Notes: generated by a model from the letters alone, not told the origin. Positions 9,286 to 20,860 are shown, counted from the first letter of the stretch. The stretch: DNA of 64,000 bases from Trichomonas vaginalis G3 (GCF_026262505.1 NC_067208.1:682001-746000), one strand, 5' to 3'. Translations and numbers: made by a program.

Positions 9286-10790
9286 AAAGTGCTATTGGTT
9301 TTGTAAACTTCTTTGCTTTCAATTCATCTGGACCGTCTCTGTCACCAGTATATTGTATTTGTACAGTACCAACAGTTGAAATACCACCATAAAGTCTTCT
9401 GAGTCAGCAAATGGAATGCCAAGCCAAAAGTTTGAACGGTCTCCATTTGTATATTGAGTTTTTTGACCTCCTGTATGAGTCCATACTTTCACATATGCAT
9501 AATAGAACTTTGCATTTCAGGTTAATGGTTTGTGTGATGTTGTTAAAGTTCATAGCATTCTAATGTCAAGTTGTATGACCTCATATCCTCAACTGTAGAA
9601 TATTCTTCTCTGGATAATATTTGCCATCTATGTTTATATGATATATTAATACCAGGGTTGTAGAAACAAGAATAGTCATTTATAGTTCGTCGAACAGTAC
9701 AAACATAGTATCTGCATGTTTCATTGCAGTTGTTAAAGCAATATCTGTTCTTGCACCTGCGGCTCCTGGATTTTGGTTTCCAACTTCACCTGCAAAGTCT
9801 TTGACAGATATTTGGTGTATAGGGAACATAAGTGGAACTGCAATATATTTGGCAGCTAAAGCATTTGAAATATCTGGGTCCAACATATAGACTGCAAGTC
9901 TGCTTTCTATTCTCTTGCATTCAAATTTTTCGCATGTAAACTTAACTGGGTCCCAAGCAGTTCCAGCAGCATTGAAATAAAGTTTACTTCATTGTTGAAG
10001 TTTGAGAAACCAAAGTCTAAGTCACTTTGTCCTTTGCAAAATTCGGCGAATGACGTTTGATTTGTTCCCTTTACGTCTGTAATAGTGAATGGGTCTTGTG
10101 TTGGTGCAATGACTAAGTTATTTTTGCTTGGAGTAAGTTCGATAGAAATTTTTCCTGCCCAGTTTGGCAAGTATCTTAAAAACCTGAAGATGAGGAAAGA
10201 TGACAAAGGAACTCTAAGTTTCAGTTTTACTTTAGTGGCAGCAGTTCCATCTGAACCAGAAGGTTAACATAAACTCCTGAACGTTAAGGGTCAAGTCTTC
10301 TTATTTCTCAATATTTGCATACTGGTCTGTTTGTTCTCTAGCTTGTGGTTGTACTGAGTTTCTCAAAGCGAACCATTCATAGTTTGCCCATGTTACTGTT
10401 GAACTAAGTCAGAGTTAGAATATATCTTATATCCCATGAAAACTTCTGGAGCATATTGGTATCCGACATAGAAAAATTCCATTGCAACCTTTCTTGCAGA
10501 CAACTTGGCAGAAGGTTTTATTCAATGTCTTGTTCCACGTATAAGAATGAGTTGTCATAGAAATAATATGAAACCTTCGCAAGCAATATCTACTGTTGTT
10601 GAAGAACCTTCTCCAAACTCACCTACGTTTCCATAAGAAACAGCAGTTGTATATTCGTAAGTTCAGGAACTATTCTGACCTTCTAATGGCATTGTCGCAT
10701 TCGTTTATACCATTCGGAAACATTTCCGTTCATGGCATCCAAAACTGTTGGCGTTATATTCTGAGCGGCGTACATTTCATATGGGTAAAA
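9286..10790 (-). pseudogene. Double-jelly-roll major capsid protein (element C), decayed
   Basis: Minus-strand fragments match the major capsid protein of element A (42573-44147) in order. EFFYVGYQYAPEVFMGYKIY corresponds to AFYAVAGYQILANGRIVY. FRFLRYLPNWAGKISIEL corresponds to IRFIPAFAGNIQLKVKF. A distal part with YNPGINISYKHRWQI and TALTTAMKHADTMF-like segments follows. Many breaks. In an intact element it would form the capsid shell. Confidence 0.7.
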
Positions 10791-13192
10791 ATATAGAATA
10801 GTTGGATTTATGTGTCATAATAGAACCCACATCAGACCAAGCTTTACTTTCTTCCTGACTGATTTTTTAACTCTTCTTTTTCCTTCATTGCCACTACTTT
10901 CACTAGATGAAGTTACTTCTTCACTATTTCACTTTGTTCTACTCTTCTTCTTTGGTGTCGCTTTTGGTAACTTGCCCTCTTGCTTCAAGTTGTTGCATCT
11001 TTGCCTCATGTTCACCTAGTATGTTGTAAAATTTCCCATGTCCTTTTTGCCTTTGGGCTCTGGTCGCCCATCTCAGGTAACCTATATCCTAGAAAGATTT
11101 TGTCATAGTTTGTATTTGAGTCTTCGCGTATTGTTTGCATGACTCTTTCCTGAGTTTCCGGTTCAAGCTCTTCAAACAGAGCTTGTCCATATGGAATAAG
11201 CTCGTTTCCAAATATATGTTTTTGTAGCCATTCTGGTTTTCTTTCCATGTTACCAACAATATCTTTTGTGAATGGGAAAGCTTTTACCCAATGTTTCAGT
11301 CTTGCGTCATTTATTTCTGTAGTTGGTTTTATTTTGTCAAGGACATGTTTTTCAATACTAACATTTCATTTGGTACTGTCCATTTGAGTTTTCTTAAATA
11401 TTCATCCCTTCTCGGTTCATTGTCTGCAAAGTAAGTTTTTATGACATTTTGTAAACTTTCGTTTGCAAGGTCATGTACAATAGGTTCTCTTCCTTCTCTC
11501 TCCCTAACTTTCTTTCTAAACTCTTCACCAAATATACCATCTCTATGGTTCTGTGTAGTTCTTTGAGATAAATGTTCTAGAACGTCAGGTGTTATATTTC
11601 CTTCAGCCATGTTCATTTCATACTGGTCCAAAATATCTGCATGTTTCATATCTTTCAATGGCATTAAAGCCGCGCTGAAAATACCAGCTATATCTGGTTC
11701 ACCATTCACTTCCATTGCGTCTACAACTTCTTGGAATTGAGGTTGTAAGTTTATGAACCACCTATCCGGATTAGCTTTATGACCCCATCTCATTGTAGTT
11801 CCATAGTCTGCAGAAACAAAAGTAGGTTTGTTTCCATATTGGTTAGGTTCTGAATGAACTTTAAACAATGTTTCATTTCTATATGTTTTGGTGAAATTTA
11901 ACCTTTTATTTTCACCGAGTTCAGCCAAAGATTGAACGTTATATGGTCGTAAGTAAAAAGGATTATTGTATTTGCGTACATTTCTTTCAGTACTTCCATT
12001 CTATGCTGAATATTTTCATCTGATGTTGGAGTCTTTTGTATGTCGGCGAACATTTTTCGATATTCTTCTACTATGTCAGCCGAATTTTTCTTAGACTCTT
12101 GGAAAGATTCCATATTCTCCGCATACACTTGTTGAGGGTCAAGATTTTTCGGCTGTTCCAAATCTTCATCTAGTTCTGTGAAGTTAGTTTCCAAAGGAGG
12201 ACTTGTTCGTTTCCTTCAGGCTCTTCTAGCTGTTGTTGCTGAAACTATTTCTTCATGTCTGGTTGTATCTGAACTTCTTCCTGTGGAGTTTCTTGTACCT
12301 CATCTGCTGGCATTTCATATATTCCGAGACCGTTTTTAAAAGTTCCCTATTAAGTCATCCGGACTCATAAACCTTTCTTCTTTCGTTCCGTCTCTATTTT
12401 TTACGCGTTTCATGAAGAGAGTTGAATTATCATTTAGCTCTGACACCAAATATCTCGGAGTAAATTCAGTCATGTCATTTGGATGATATGCTATTAAATC
12501 ATATCCCTTAGCGAGCTTGTATTTTCCAGGTTTGAAATTATATCCCATTTGGTGCTGAACCATAAAGCTAAATAGGTTCGGGTCAGTATTTCCTTCCTTG
12601 AACTTTCTAATAGCTTTTTATATCTGTCACTAAAGTCAAGAGTATCTGGGTAACCATAATTTTCCTTAAGCATTTTTAAGAATTCTTGGTTTCCTTGTTC
12701 TCTACTTCTTTTATGTCCTTGCTCTGTTTGTGGTTGTGGTGCAGTGTTTTGAACTGTTGGTTGTGGTGCAGTGTTTTGAACTGTTGGTTGTGGTGCAGTG
12801 TTTTGAACTGTTGGTTGTGGTGCAGTGTTTTGAACTGTTGGTTGTGGTGCAGTGTTTTGAACTGTTGGTTGTGGTGCAGTGTTTTGAACTGTTGGTTGTG
12901 GTGCAGTGTTTTGAACTGTTTGGTTGTTTGTGTTGGTTGTTGTGTTGGTTTTGGTGCATGCCTGTGTCTGTGTCTGTCCATGTGACGATGTAAATGTTTT
13001 AGGTAGTCCTGGTGCAGGTGCTTCTCTTGGAGGGTTTGGTGGTATATAAGTTCCACTAGCTAGTATATAAGCTCCACCAGCTGGTATATAAGTTCCACCA
13101 GCTGGCACATATGTTCCATCTGCAGCATAATGTCCTACCTGACTTTTCGTTTTTAAGAAAGCATTTACTAGGTCTGTTTTGGTCTGTTGTAA
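10791..13192 (-). pseudogene. Large virion-like protein gene(s), decayed
   Basis: The minus strand has coding character throughout. It opens with Tyr/Pro/Gly repeats (AGGTYIPAGG), then a low-complexity PT/QN region, then globular charged stretches such as RWGHKANPDRWFINLQPQFQ and REGREPIVHDLANESLQNVI, and ends in a Lys/Glu-rich tail. Whether this is one long gene or several is unclear. Many breaks. Position beside the capsid gene suggests a structural or internal virion protein; no family recognised. Confidence 0.5.
12731..12919 (-). repeat. Seven 27 bp repeats encoding VQNTAPQPT
   Basis: Seven essentially identical 27 bp units on the minus strand give a nine-residue repeat VQNTAPQPT. They have stayed uniform while the flanking gene decayed, which points to recent array turnover. 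The plus-strand frames through it (CWLWCSVLN repeats) are shadows. Confidence 0.9.
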
Positions 13193-14260
13193 CTATTTTT
13201 CTTGACTTTCCACAACAGTTGCTCTAACGGCGTCATAGGCACTTTGAACTGCCTGTCTCGTTGCTGCATCTGTTATTTTCGTCATATTTTGTGCTACTTC
13301 TCTTAACTCTTTGTCGAAACCTTCAGACTTCAGTTTCTTTCCAGATGAGAAGTCGTTCACTAGTTTCACCTTACTATGAAGAGCTTCGAAGGCGTTCTTA
13401 AAGTCAGCATTCATTAAAGCTTCATTTGAACTGTCTTCATCCGCTTGTATTTTTGTCCTTATTGACCCTATAAGTTGGGCTGCTTTAGCGTTGGCTTGGG
13501 CATCTAACCAGTCATTATTAGCTTTTATATATTCTGCGCTTTTCATTGCCTTTTGCATGGCTGCGTCGTTATTTTTACTTTCTTGTGCTAAGTTTTCATA
13601 CTGTACGGTTTGGTTTTGCAACTGTAAAAGTTTTTCTGCCTTTACATTTGCTTCAACTTCTTTTTTATACTCATCGCTATCCATATATGTCTTCAGGGCT
13701 TTTTGTTTTATTTCTTCATCTTTCAGTACTTTATATTGAGTAGTATGGTTTTTCAAATTTATAACATCTTGTTCCATTTTTGCTACTTCTGCTGCTTTTT
13801 CTGACACTTTTTTCGCATATTCCTCTGTACTTAGTTCTTTCAGTTGTTCTTCTTTCTTCTTTTTCTCTACGTTTAACTCATTGAGTTTCTTTGTGTGTCT
13901 GTCATATTCTAGTTTCTTTTCGTTTTCACTTATTTGTTTCTGTATGTCTATGTTTGACTTTTTGACATCTGTTATTTGATTTTTGAGTGAACTCAAATTC
14001 ATTTGACTTTGAGGGTTATAAGCTGTTCCGTCTGCAGCTCCACCATAGCCTGCCATTTTCGCTAAAAGTGCCGCTCTTAAACCTCCACTCTGTGCACCAA
14101 TAACTCGGTTTAAAAGCATAGGGTTGCTTGACATTTGTTGCAACATAGTGGGGTCATTCATCATTTGTTGTTGCAACTGTTGTTGTGGTGTCAGTTTTAC
14201 TATTGGATGTTTCAATGCTCCCTTCCTCTTACGTATATTCTTACGTAGCTTACGTGGCAT
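13193..14260 (-). CDS. Coiled-coil virion-like protein
   Basis: 355 residues from the methionine of MPRKLRKNIRKRKG; the longer frame's first 20 codons (from 14320) look non-coding. A very basic N-terminus is followed by Gln/Met-rich sequence (PQQQLQQQMMNDPTMLQQM), a Gly/Ala patch and a long heptad-rich helical region from about residue 110 to 330. This suits a nucleic-acid-contacting or scaffold protein of the virion. It is the gene nearest the right end of the element. No family recognised. Confidence 0.55.
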   Translation of the reverse strand: MPRKLRKNIRKRKGALKHPIVKLTPQQQLQQQMMNDPTMLQQMSSNPMLLNRVIGAQSGGLRAALLAKMAGYGGAADGTAYNPQSQMNLSSLKNQITDVKKSNIDIQKQISENEKKLEYDRHTKKLNELNVEKKKKEEQLKELSTEEYAKKVSEKAAEVAKMEQDVINLKNHTTQYKVLKDEEIKQKALKTYMDSDEYKKEVEANVKAEKLLQLQNQTVQYENLAQESKNNDAAMQKAMKSAEYIKANNDWLDAQANAKAAQLIGSIRTKIQADEDSSNEALMNADFKNAFEALHSKVKLVNDFSSGKKLKSEGFDKELREVAQNMTKITDAATRQAVQSAYDAVRATVVESQEK

Positions 14261-14604
14261 TTTAAGTGAAGTAAAAAACGGTTTTTGACAGATGTTTATA
14301 TGACACTTTTTGTTCAGCACAAAAAACTACTCGGTCAAAGTGTTGTCAGTTCTGTAAAATAACCGTCCTATCTCATTCTATAAGGGGGGAAAGGCTTCTC
14401 AAAGTATACTTCCTTGGAACGCCTGTAACTTTTCCTGTAGCGACGATAGACCCTTACTTGTCCGGACAAAGTTATACTATTTTGAGTGCTCTACAAAAAA
14501 GTCACCGGCTGGTCGGCTGGGGTTCGGTCCTCCTCTTGGGTCTTGGGCAAAATTTCTTAGGGCTAGAAGGGGCGCAGCCCCTGGAAGCCCCTCATACCTA
14601 ACCT
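14261..14604. repeat. Right terminal region of element C
   Basis: About 340 bp without genes and richer in G+C than its surroundings. It holds the perfect hairpin AGGGGC-GCA-GCCCCT at 14568-14582. Taken as the terminal repeat because the host frame resumes at once; the partner repeat would lie left of the window. The end reads CTAACCT, consistent with Polinton ends of AG...CT type. Boundary uncertain by a few bases. Confidence 0.5.
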
Positions 14605-15213
14605 AGGGAATATAGTATTTTTGATAATAATGTATTCTTAAAGGTCTTTGAACATAAAAATTCTCCAGATGTTTACTTTAATAATAATTTAGAAGTATTA
14701 AATGTTGATGAAGAAAATAAATATTCTATCTTGTCTGAACTCTCAGATGACGAACGAGATTCAGACTCTAAATTCACTTTTCTTCTTTACTATCCAGAAC
14801 TTTCAATCTACAATTACTGGCAACAAACCAATAATCCTATAAATGAAACAGACAATTATACCGGAATTTTCACCCCATATAATGTTACCGGTTATAATCC
14901 TATTCGAATCTATGCCGATCTGAAAAGAGACAATTGTTATTGGGGAGGTTTAGTGAAATCCAATCCTTCAATTTCATCAGGCTCCTTCATTGATGGATGT
15001 CCTGGTGGTGTTTGGCAATTTGCGATTGGAAGATACAATACTGCATATGGTGGGAATAGTTACAAAATACCGGCAAATGGTAGATCAGTTACTGAAGTCA
15101 GTTTGTGGGTTAAAAGCACCAAAAATAAAATTAATTTTTCAAATTCATGTAAAGCTAATAAACAATGTTTGGATTTAAGTTTTTCATATTATTTAGTTTT
15201 TATCCTAATGTAA
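14605..15213 (+). pseudogene. Host surface-protein gene, 5' part displaced by element C
   Basis: The frame is open from the element boundary (REYSIFDNNVFLKVF) to the stop at 15213. It aligns with the product at 46970-47560 (EYGMINGEVYLKIF; FTFLLYYPELSIYNYWQQTN against FTFLILYPTFGRYNIWQQSN; NCYWGGLV against NCTWGGLV; IDGCPGG against LDGCPNG). It lacks the secretion signal seen before the second copy. It ends in a short hydrophobic tail (LDLSFSYYLVFILM), perhaps a lipid-anchor signal. The domain is of the extracellular W-Q-x-T/S-N-P type common in trichomonad surface proteins. The element end inside the frame suggests insertion inactivated the gene. Confidence 0.65.
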
Positions 15214-15457
15214 TTAAAATTTCTTTTGATTTTTATGAAATGAATAAATTAATGACTTTTAAAAGCTTACTTGAACGAAAAGTGTCACCAAAATTAAATT
15301 TTTATATGTCTCATCTTCACTTTGTTATAGTCTTGGTGATAAAATATTGGCTATGATATTGATTTTGTGTGTTTATAGAATTATTGGTTTGTATAAATTG
15401 TCTTTGAAATATAAGATTAAACAACTGATAATAAAATTGAAAAACGTTTCAGATTAA

Positions 15458-16497
15458 GGGTGCACACGAGAGGATCATGTAAACTTCAGAATTTAGAACC
15501 TTATTTTTAGGCATTATCTTGGCTACCTATTTAGGCTCGAAAAGCAAAAAATATCAAAAAATACAACTTGACTCCATTATGACGCTTTCATGGAGTTAGT
15601 TTTTATCCGCTAGTATTTTCCCTTTGAATCTCTTTACAATTCGAAATCAAATTCAAAACTCAGTAGAAGAAAGGAAGAATCGACTTACTACGGTTGTAAT
15701 ACGAATAAATACATATATTTAATTATTTTTATTTACATAATAATTGTTTGAAGCTCATATTCCATCAAATTTTTAAATAAAAACATTAAAATGTTGAAAA
15801 TGTTCATATGTTTTAATAGGGTTTTGGCACTTTATTGAGGAATTACTACATACATAGTCGAACTGAACTTGATATTTTGAAATTTAAATTATTTATCAAA
15901 ATTAAAATTTAACTTGAAATTTATAATTATTTAGTCATATTTTGCATAATTCTAAGTAGATTTGTAAAAAATCAAGAAAGAAAAATTTTAACGTGCTTTA
16001 TTTTTTCTTTTTTATAATAATACATATTATTATATAATTAACATATTCATAATGGTTCACCCTTTCAAAAATATAATTCTCCTCCTCTCAAATAAACGTA
16101 CATACGGGTGGCCTCTTTTTTCAAAAAATTAAAATTTGAAATTTTGGGCTCAAATATTAGAGAATTTTTCAACCTTCAACGATATATGTTGTCTATATCA
16201 GACCTCCTTTCTTTTTGATACTTAACATTGTTCCTAAATCTTAGCCGTTAAGGCGGTTCTGAAAATATTTTTTTTTCGAAAAAATTCGAAAAAAATTATT
16301 AAAATTCAAAAATCCCTTAATTCCTGAGGATTTTGGAAAAAAGTTTTTACATGAACATGTGTATATTATATGAAGTATATTGATAAGGTAAAAATCAAAT
16401 TTTATTGCATATTCATCGAGAAAATAAACTAACGAATCCCTCAAAATTGAGAGGGTAATCCTCCTCCTCTCAAATAAACGTACATACGGGTGCACCC
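15458..16497. mobile_element. TTAA-flanked non-autonomous DNA transposon, 1.04 kb
   Basis: Termini are GGGTGCAC...GTGCACCC, directly flanked by TTAA at 15454-15457 and 16498-16501. No transposase. A terminal segment (CCTCCTCTCAAATAAACGTA) also occurs internally near 16080-16110, so a related end has been duplicated or nested. TTAA targets with GG-starting ends fit Kolobok-like or piggyBac-like families; Kolobok is my preference because of the relatives at 49961 and 53864. Confidence 0.75.
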
Positions 16498-16786
16498 TTA
16501 ATATTTTTGAATATTGGCAGTCTCAAGAAAAGTGACATCCTAGAAATTTACTGATAGCTTCCTTTCTCCTCTCTATTCCAGAAATGAAAGAATTTATTGG
16601 AGTACTCTAATTTATTACTCCAATTGGCAGCTATCTTGTATAATACAATTAGTTTTATCGTCAATTATTCTCTATCATTATTATTTATTTTGAAATCTAT
16701 TGTTTAGATCTTTTTTGAGACAATCATTTTCGAAAATCGTCGATCTTGTTTTCCGTGATGCGCTTTCATAGTTAAAAAAAGAATTA

Positions 16787-17800
16787 TTGCATTATTTTCA
16801 TTTTGATAACTTAGTATGGAATTATTATTATGATAAAGATACAGACCATACTACATATGACAAGAATGAAACAATCAATGAATCCGGAAATTGTTTTGTT
16901 GACGAAACATTCTTTTCATTTCTTAGTCCAAATGGCGTTATTCGAATTGAAGGAAACTCAAACACAAAACTTCTTGTAAGTTTTTCCACATTCTTAAATT
17001 GTTCAAATTTAAACACAACCTCATCAAATGGAGGTTGTATATACATGAATAAAGGCAATTGCATTAGTTATCGAGTTTGTAGTACAATATGTAATACATT
17101 AAATATAGGATCATATTGTTCAGTATCTGCTCGATATTTATCGAATACTTCTCTTTATCTTACATCAATTCACTTGGGAAATTCAGAATATAGTACTTTT
17201 TGTTTATCTGAAGGATATACTAACTCGGTGTCAAATGTAAATGTTACTGACAACACTGCACAAGGAAAAACTGCATTTTTTGTTGGCCGTTGTAAGACTT
17301 ATATTAATTACAGCTATTTCAGAGGAAATAAAGCAACATCAAGTCATGCAAGATTTGCATATGAATATATTTTTTCAAACGAAACTTATTCTTGCATATT
17401 TTTGAATAATTCCGTTAATGAATCAGAAAATGTATTATTTTACTTTGAGGGTAGTGGTAATTTTATAATTAAAGAATGCATTATTAAGTACAACAAATAT
17501 TCCAATTTAATTTATTCTGTTGGTGCTAATTCTGATTTTTATGTTTCATTTATCAATTGCTTAATTGAAGGAACAGATTTAGGTTATCCCGGAGATGCAG
17601 TGCTAGAAGTAGAAACAACAAATAGTCTTTCTCTTGAATTCAGACTTTATCCTCCAAGAGAATGTCAAACAGAAAATATTATAATGAATGATGATTTGCA
17701 AGATCGATATCGGAGATGCCTTGAAGATAAAAATGCACTTGAATTTAAATTTGGCATACGTCCTTGTCTGTATCATATTTTGACAATTGGCAGTAAATAA
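16787..17800 (+). CDS. Beta-helix surface-type protein, copy 1
   Basis: 337 residues, first of three tandem paralogues. Rich in Asn, Ser, Cys and aromatic residues, with recurrent short strands: CFVDETFFSFLSPNGVIRIEG, FLNCSN, GGCIYMNKGNCISY, YINYSYFRGNKAT, CIFLNNS, FIIKECIIKYNK. This is the repeating pattern of right-handed parallel beta-helix proteins such as the polymorphic-membrane-protein-like surface proteins of trichomonads. The N-terminus lacks a clear signal peptide and no C-terminal membrane segment is seen, so it may be truncated relative to full family members. Role (adhesion or surface variation) inferred from the family only. Confidence 0.65.
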   Translation: MHYFHFDNLVWNYYYDKDTDHTTYDKNETINESGNCFVDETFFSFLSPNGVIRIEGNSNTKLLVSFSTFLNCSNLNTTSSNGGCIYMNKGNCISYRVCSTICNTLNIGSYCSVSARYLSNTSLYLTSIHLGNSEYSTFCLSEGYTNSVSNVNVTDNTAQGKTAFFVGRCKTYINYSYFRGNKATSSHARFAYEYIFSNETYSCIFLNNSVNESENVLFYFEGSGNFIIKECIIKYNKYSNLIYSVGANSDFYVSFINCLIEGTDLGYPGDAVLEVETTNSLSLEFRLYPPRECQTENIIMNDDLQDRYRRCLEDKNALEFKFGIRPCLYHILTIGSK

Positions 17801-18382
17801 AAGTATTCACTCTTTAATATTATTTCACACATTTCTGGCATTTTGTCATGAGTGCGAAACCTCAAAAAATGCCGGAAAAGTGTAATTCTCTAGTATATTC
17901 TTCTTCTTTTTGATTCTTAGTTTTTAATTTATATTAGCATTAGAATTTGAATGCATGCATATATAATTGAAAACCTCATGGAGTTGGAGTTTGTTTACTA
18001 ACATTGAAAATAGATTGACAAAAAGAATTGAAGTTCAGAGTATATACATTTCCAATTTTGAAGTTGATTAAGTGAGAAAATACGGCTTCGCTAGTATTGT
18101 GTGAAAATATAACTATTTCAAATGAATTATACTATGATAGGCATTACTGAATGAGTGGATTTTTGGGGAAAATTGAACTTCAAACCTTTTGAAAACACTA
18201 AAGAATCATGAAATATATAAGATCGTATTTGAAGTCTCTGGAAGGTTATTTATCAAACAAAAAATCTTAAAAAAAAGATAACGATAATTCACATTTTAGT
18301 ATTCAATTTTGAATGGTAATGAAAATGGACCGTTAACCCTTAAAAGTATCAAATTCTATAAAAATTCATAAAAAAAACGATA
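17801..18382. other. Spacer between beta-helix copies 1 and 2
   Basis: 582 bp, AT-rich. I see no gene, RNA or repeat with clear ends. Part of each repeat unit of the local gene array. Confidence 0.5.
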
Positions 18383-19420
18383 TTGTTCATAATAATCAGA
18401 TTCATTTGGTTAAATTGTGATATCTCAGTATGGAATAAGTATTATGGGAGTGATACAACTCCTGCTACGTATAACAAGAACAAAACAATTAATGATGCAG
18501 GAAATTGTTTTGTTGACGAAACATTTTTTTCATTCCTTAATCCAAATAGTGTTATTCGAATTGAAGGAAGTCAAAACACAAAACTTCTTGTTAGTACATC
18601 AACATTCTTAAGTTGTTCAAATTCAAATACATCCTCCAAACACGGAGGATGCATATACCTGAACCAAGGACAATGTATTAGTTATCAAGTCTGTAGTTCA
18701 AAATGTAGTACATTAAATGAAGGATCATATTGCAAAACAGTTGTTTCGGATTCTTCATCAAAAAACTATATTCTCCTTTCATCAATACACTCAGGAAATT
18801 CTCAATATAACTCTTTTTATTTTAGAAATGGAGATGTTTTAGTTTCTTTGGTAAATGATACCAATAACATAGCAAATTATAATCCTGCATTTTATATAGA
18901 GCAAAGTGATTACTTTTGCATAAATTACAGCTATTTCAATGGACATAAAGCTACTTCCGGTGAAGTCATATTTCGATTTTATTCATATTCTCCATCAGAA
19001 TCATATTCATGTGTATTTCTGAATAATTTAAATGTAGATTTGGGAAGCGGAATATTTGGATTATATTTTGTAGGTAATTATACATTTAAAGAATGCATTA
19101 TTAAGTCAAATCAACATAAAAATTTGTTTTATTCAGGAAGTTCTAGTATTTATATTTATGTTATTAATTGTTTGATAGAAGAAAACATATGTTCAGTAAC
19201 GCTTTCAGGAGATGCACAGACACAATTCGAAATAACAACTAATCTTCCTATTAAATTAAGTCTTTATTCTACAGAAGAATGCCCAATAGAAGAAGGTGCT
19301 AATGACAATAATGGCTGCGATAATCAATTTCAAGTTTGCAATCAAGAGAAAACAGCTGATAGGCCAAATAGTGGAATGCGACCTAATATTTACTGTATTT
19401 TTATCTCACTTCGTAAATGA
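18383..19420 (+). CDS. Beta-helix surface-type protein, copy 2
   Basis: 345 residues, starting MFIIIRFIWLNCDISVWN. Same strand pattern as copy 1 (CFVDETFFSFLNPNSVIRIEG, FLSCSNSN, GGCIYLNQGQCISY, CVFLNNLN, FKECIIKSNQ) and the longest intact copy. Cysteines are at conserved places, suggesting disulfide-linked rungs outside the cell. The start is the only upstream in-frame ATG. The three copies are clearly related but well diverged, so the duplication is not recent. Confidence 0.65.
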   Translation: MFIIIRFIWLNCDISVWNKYYGSDTTPATYNKNKTINDAGNCFVDETFFSFLNPNSVIRIEGSQNTKLLVSTSTFLSCSNSNTSSKHGGCIYLNQGQCISYQVCSSKCSTLNEGSYCKTVVSDSSSKNYILLSSIHSGNSQYNSFYFRNGDVLVSLVNDTNNIANYNPAFYIEQSDYFCINYSYFNGHKATSGEVIFRFYSYSPSESYSCVFLNNLNVDLGSGIFGLYFVGNYTFKECIIKSNQHKNLFYSGSSSIYIYVINCLIEENICSVTLSGDAQTQFEITTNLPIKLSLYSTEECPIEEGANDNNGCDNQFQVCNQEKTADRPNSGMRPNIYCIFISLRK

Positions 19421-19731
19421 ATTTTTTCCCACTCAAAGTCAATAGTTAATTCTTCTATGGCAGATTTATTCATTTTATACTGCATATTTTTAGGAAATAT
19501 TGGGTTACAAGTGCGGCAAATCATTGAAATGAAAAATATTTTATTCTGAACTATTCTTACTTTGGAAAAATGAATGAAGCAAAATTTATGGATTCTCGTT
19601 CTGTTTCTCATTAATTTATATAACTATCAAAGATTGAATGTGAATAAACATATAATATAACTATGCAAAGCAATATAAAAAGTGCCATTTTCCTGCAATA
19701 TAAAAAATCGGCATAGCTAATAAAAAGAAGA
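19421..19731. other. Spacer between beta-helix copies 2 and 3
   Basis: 311 bp, AT-rich, no supported gene. A minus-strand open frame here is not convincing. Confidence 0.5.
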
Positions 19732-20753
19732 TTCATTTGGATACACTGTGATATCTCAATATGGAATAAGTTTTTTGGAAGTCATACAACTCCTACTACC
19801 TTTAACGGGAACAAGACAATCAGAGAATCTGGAAACTGTTTTGTTGACGAAACATTCTTTTCATTTCTTAGTCCAAGTGGTGTTATTCGAATTGAAGGAA
19901 GTTCAGATACAAAACTTCTTGTGTGCAGATCTGCCTTCTTAAATTGTTCAAATATAAATTCAAATTTCTCAAATGGAGGATGTATTTACTTCAACCAAGG
20001 CCAATGCATAAGTTATCGAATCTGTAGTACGAAATCCATTTCATTGAATGCAGGATCATATTGTGTTGCAGCTGTTTCCGATTCTTCATCGAAAAATTAT
20101 ATTTTTCTATCATCAATTCATCCAGGAAGTTCCACCTATACATCTTTTTCTTTCCAAAAAGGAGATGCATCAGTATCTTTTGTAAATGATACTGACAACA
20201 TTGCACAAGGAAATCCTGCATTTTTTACATATCAATGTCAAAATTTTTATATTAATTACTCCTATTTCAAAGGAAATAAAGCAACAAATGAAACCCAAGT
20301 AATATTTAGTTATTTTCAATTTTCCTTGTCAGAAATTTATTCATCTATTTTTTGAATAACTCTCATGTTGATGCCGGATGGGGAATATTTGGATTTTATA
20401 ACTTCGGTATTTATAATTTCAGAGAATGTATTATCAAGTACAATGAGCATAAATATTTGATTCATGTAGATATACCTAGTATTTCAATCTCAATTATTAA
20501 GTGTTTAATTGAAGAAAATACTTATTTATACAATCTTTTAGGAAGTGCGGAGACACACATAGAAACAACAAATAGTCTTTCAATTGAATTACGTATCTTT
20601 TTTTTAGAAGAGTGTCGAACTAAAAATATTTATAGCAGCAACAATAATTGTGAGGATCGATACGCATTCTGCATTGCCAAGAAAAATGAACTCGAATTTA
20701 AAATAGGTATGCAAACTAACCTTTATTATATTTTAACTGTTAATGGCAAATAA
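19732..20753 (+). pseudogene. Beta-helix surface-type protein, copy 3, broken
   Basis: Homology to copy 2 begins at FIWIHCDISIWNKFFGSHTT without any in-frame ATG. The frame shifts near 20350 within a run of T residues (SSIF, then LNNSHVDAGWGIFGFY in the next frame). The rest reads to the stop at 20753. A sequencing error in the homopolymer could explain the shift, but the missing start would remain. Element A is inserted 52 bp downstream. Confidence 0.65.
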
Positions 20754-20817
20754 AAATATTCAGTGCTGTTATATATTTATTTGTCATTATGATGCATGTT
20801 GATTTAGTTAGTATGGC

Positions 20818-20860
20818 TAAGTCGTGTACTGAGGCACTGCGCGCCTCCGTACACCACTTA
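20818..20860. other. Near-terminal hairpin of element A, left
   Basis: TAAGTCGTGTAC pairs with GTACACCACTTA (one mismatch), enclosing an inner GAGGC/GCCTC stem around ACTGCGC. It starts 12 nt from the tip. The same structure is at 45488-45530 and, with a perfect 13 bp outer stem, at 58994-59038 in element B. A replication or end-recognition role is inferred. Confidence 0.6.

Larger units (their letters stand above)
1..14604. mobile_element. Polinton-like element C, right part, decayed
   Basis: Region with virus-like genes: A32-type ATPase, SF3 helicase, penton-like and double-jelly-roll capsid genes, coiled-coil virion proteins and KilA-N accessory genes. The left end lies outside the window. 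The right end is placed near 14604 because a host reading frame, matching a second host copy at 46.9 kb, begins immediately after it. No PolB or integrase is visible in this part. The element is old, with more than twenty breaks by eye, although the helicase and KilA genes still read open. It could be a Polinton whose PolB lies further left, or a separate virophage-like or Polinton-like-virus lineage. Confidence 0.75.

Noticed and set aside
12686-12993. Plus-strand frames with CWLWCSVLN or VVVQCFELL repeats
   Set aside because: Shadows of the 27 bp repeat whose sensible reading is VQNTAPQPT on the minus strand.
14261-14604. Structured RNA gene, because of higher G+C
   Set aside because: No tRNA cloverleaf or recognised RNA motif; position fits an element terminal repeat better.
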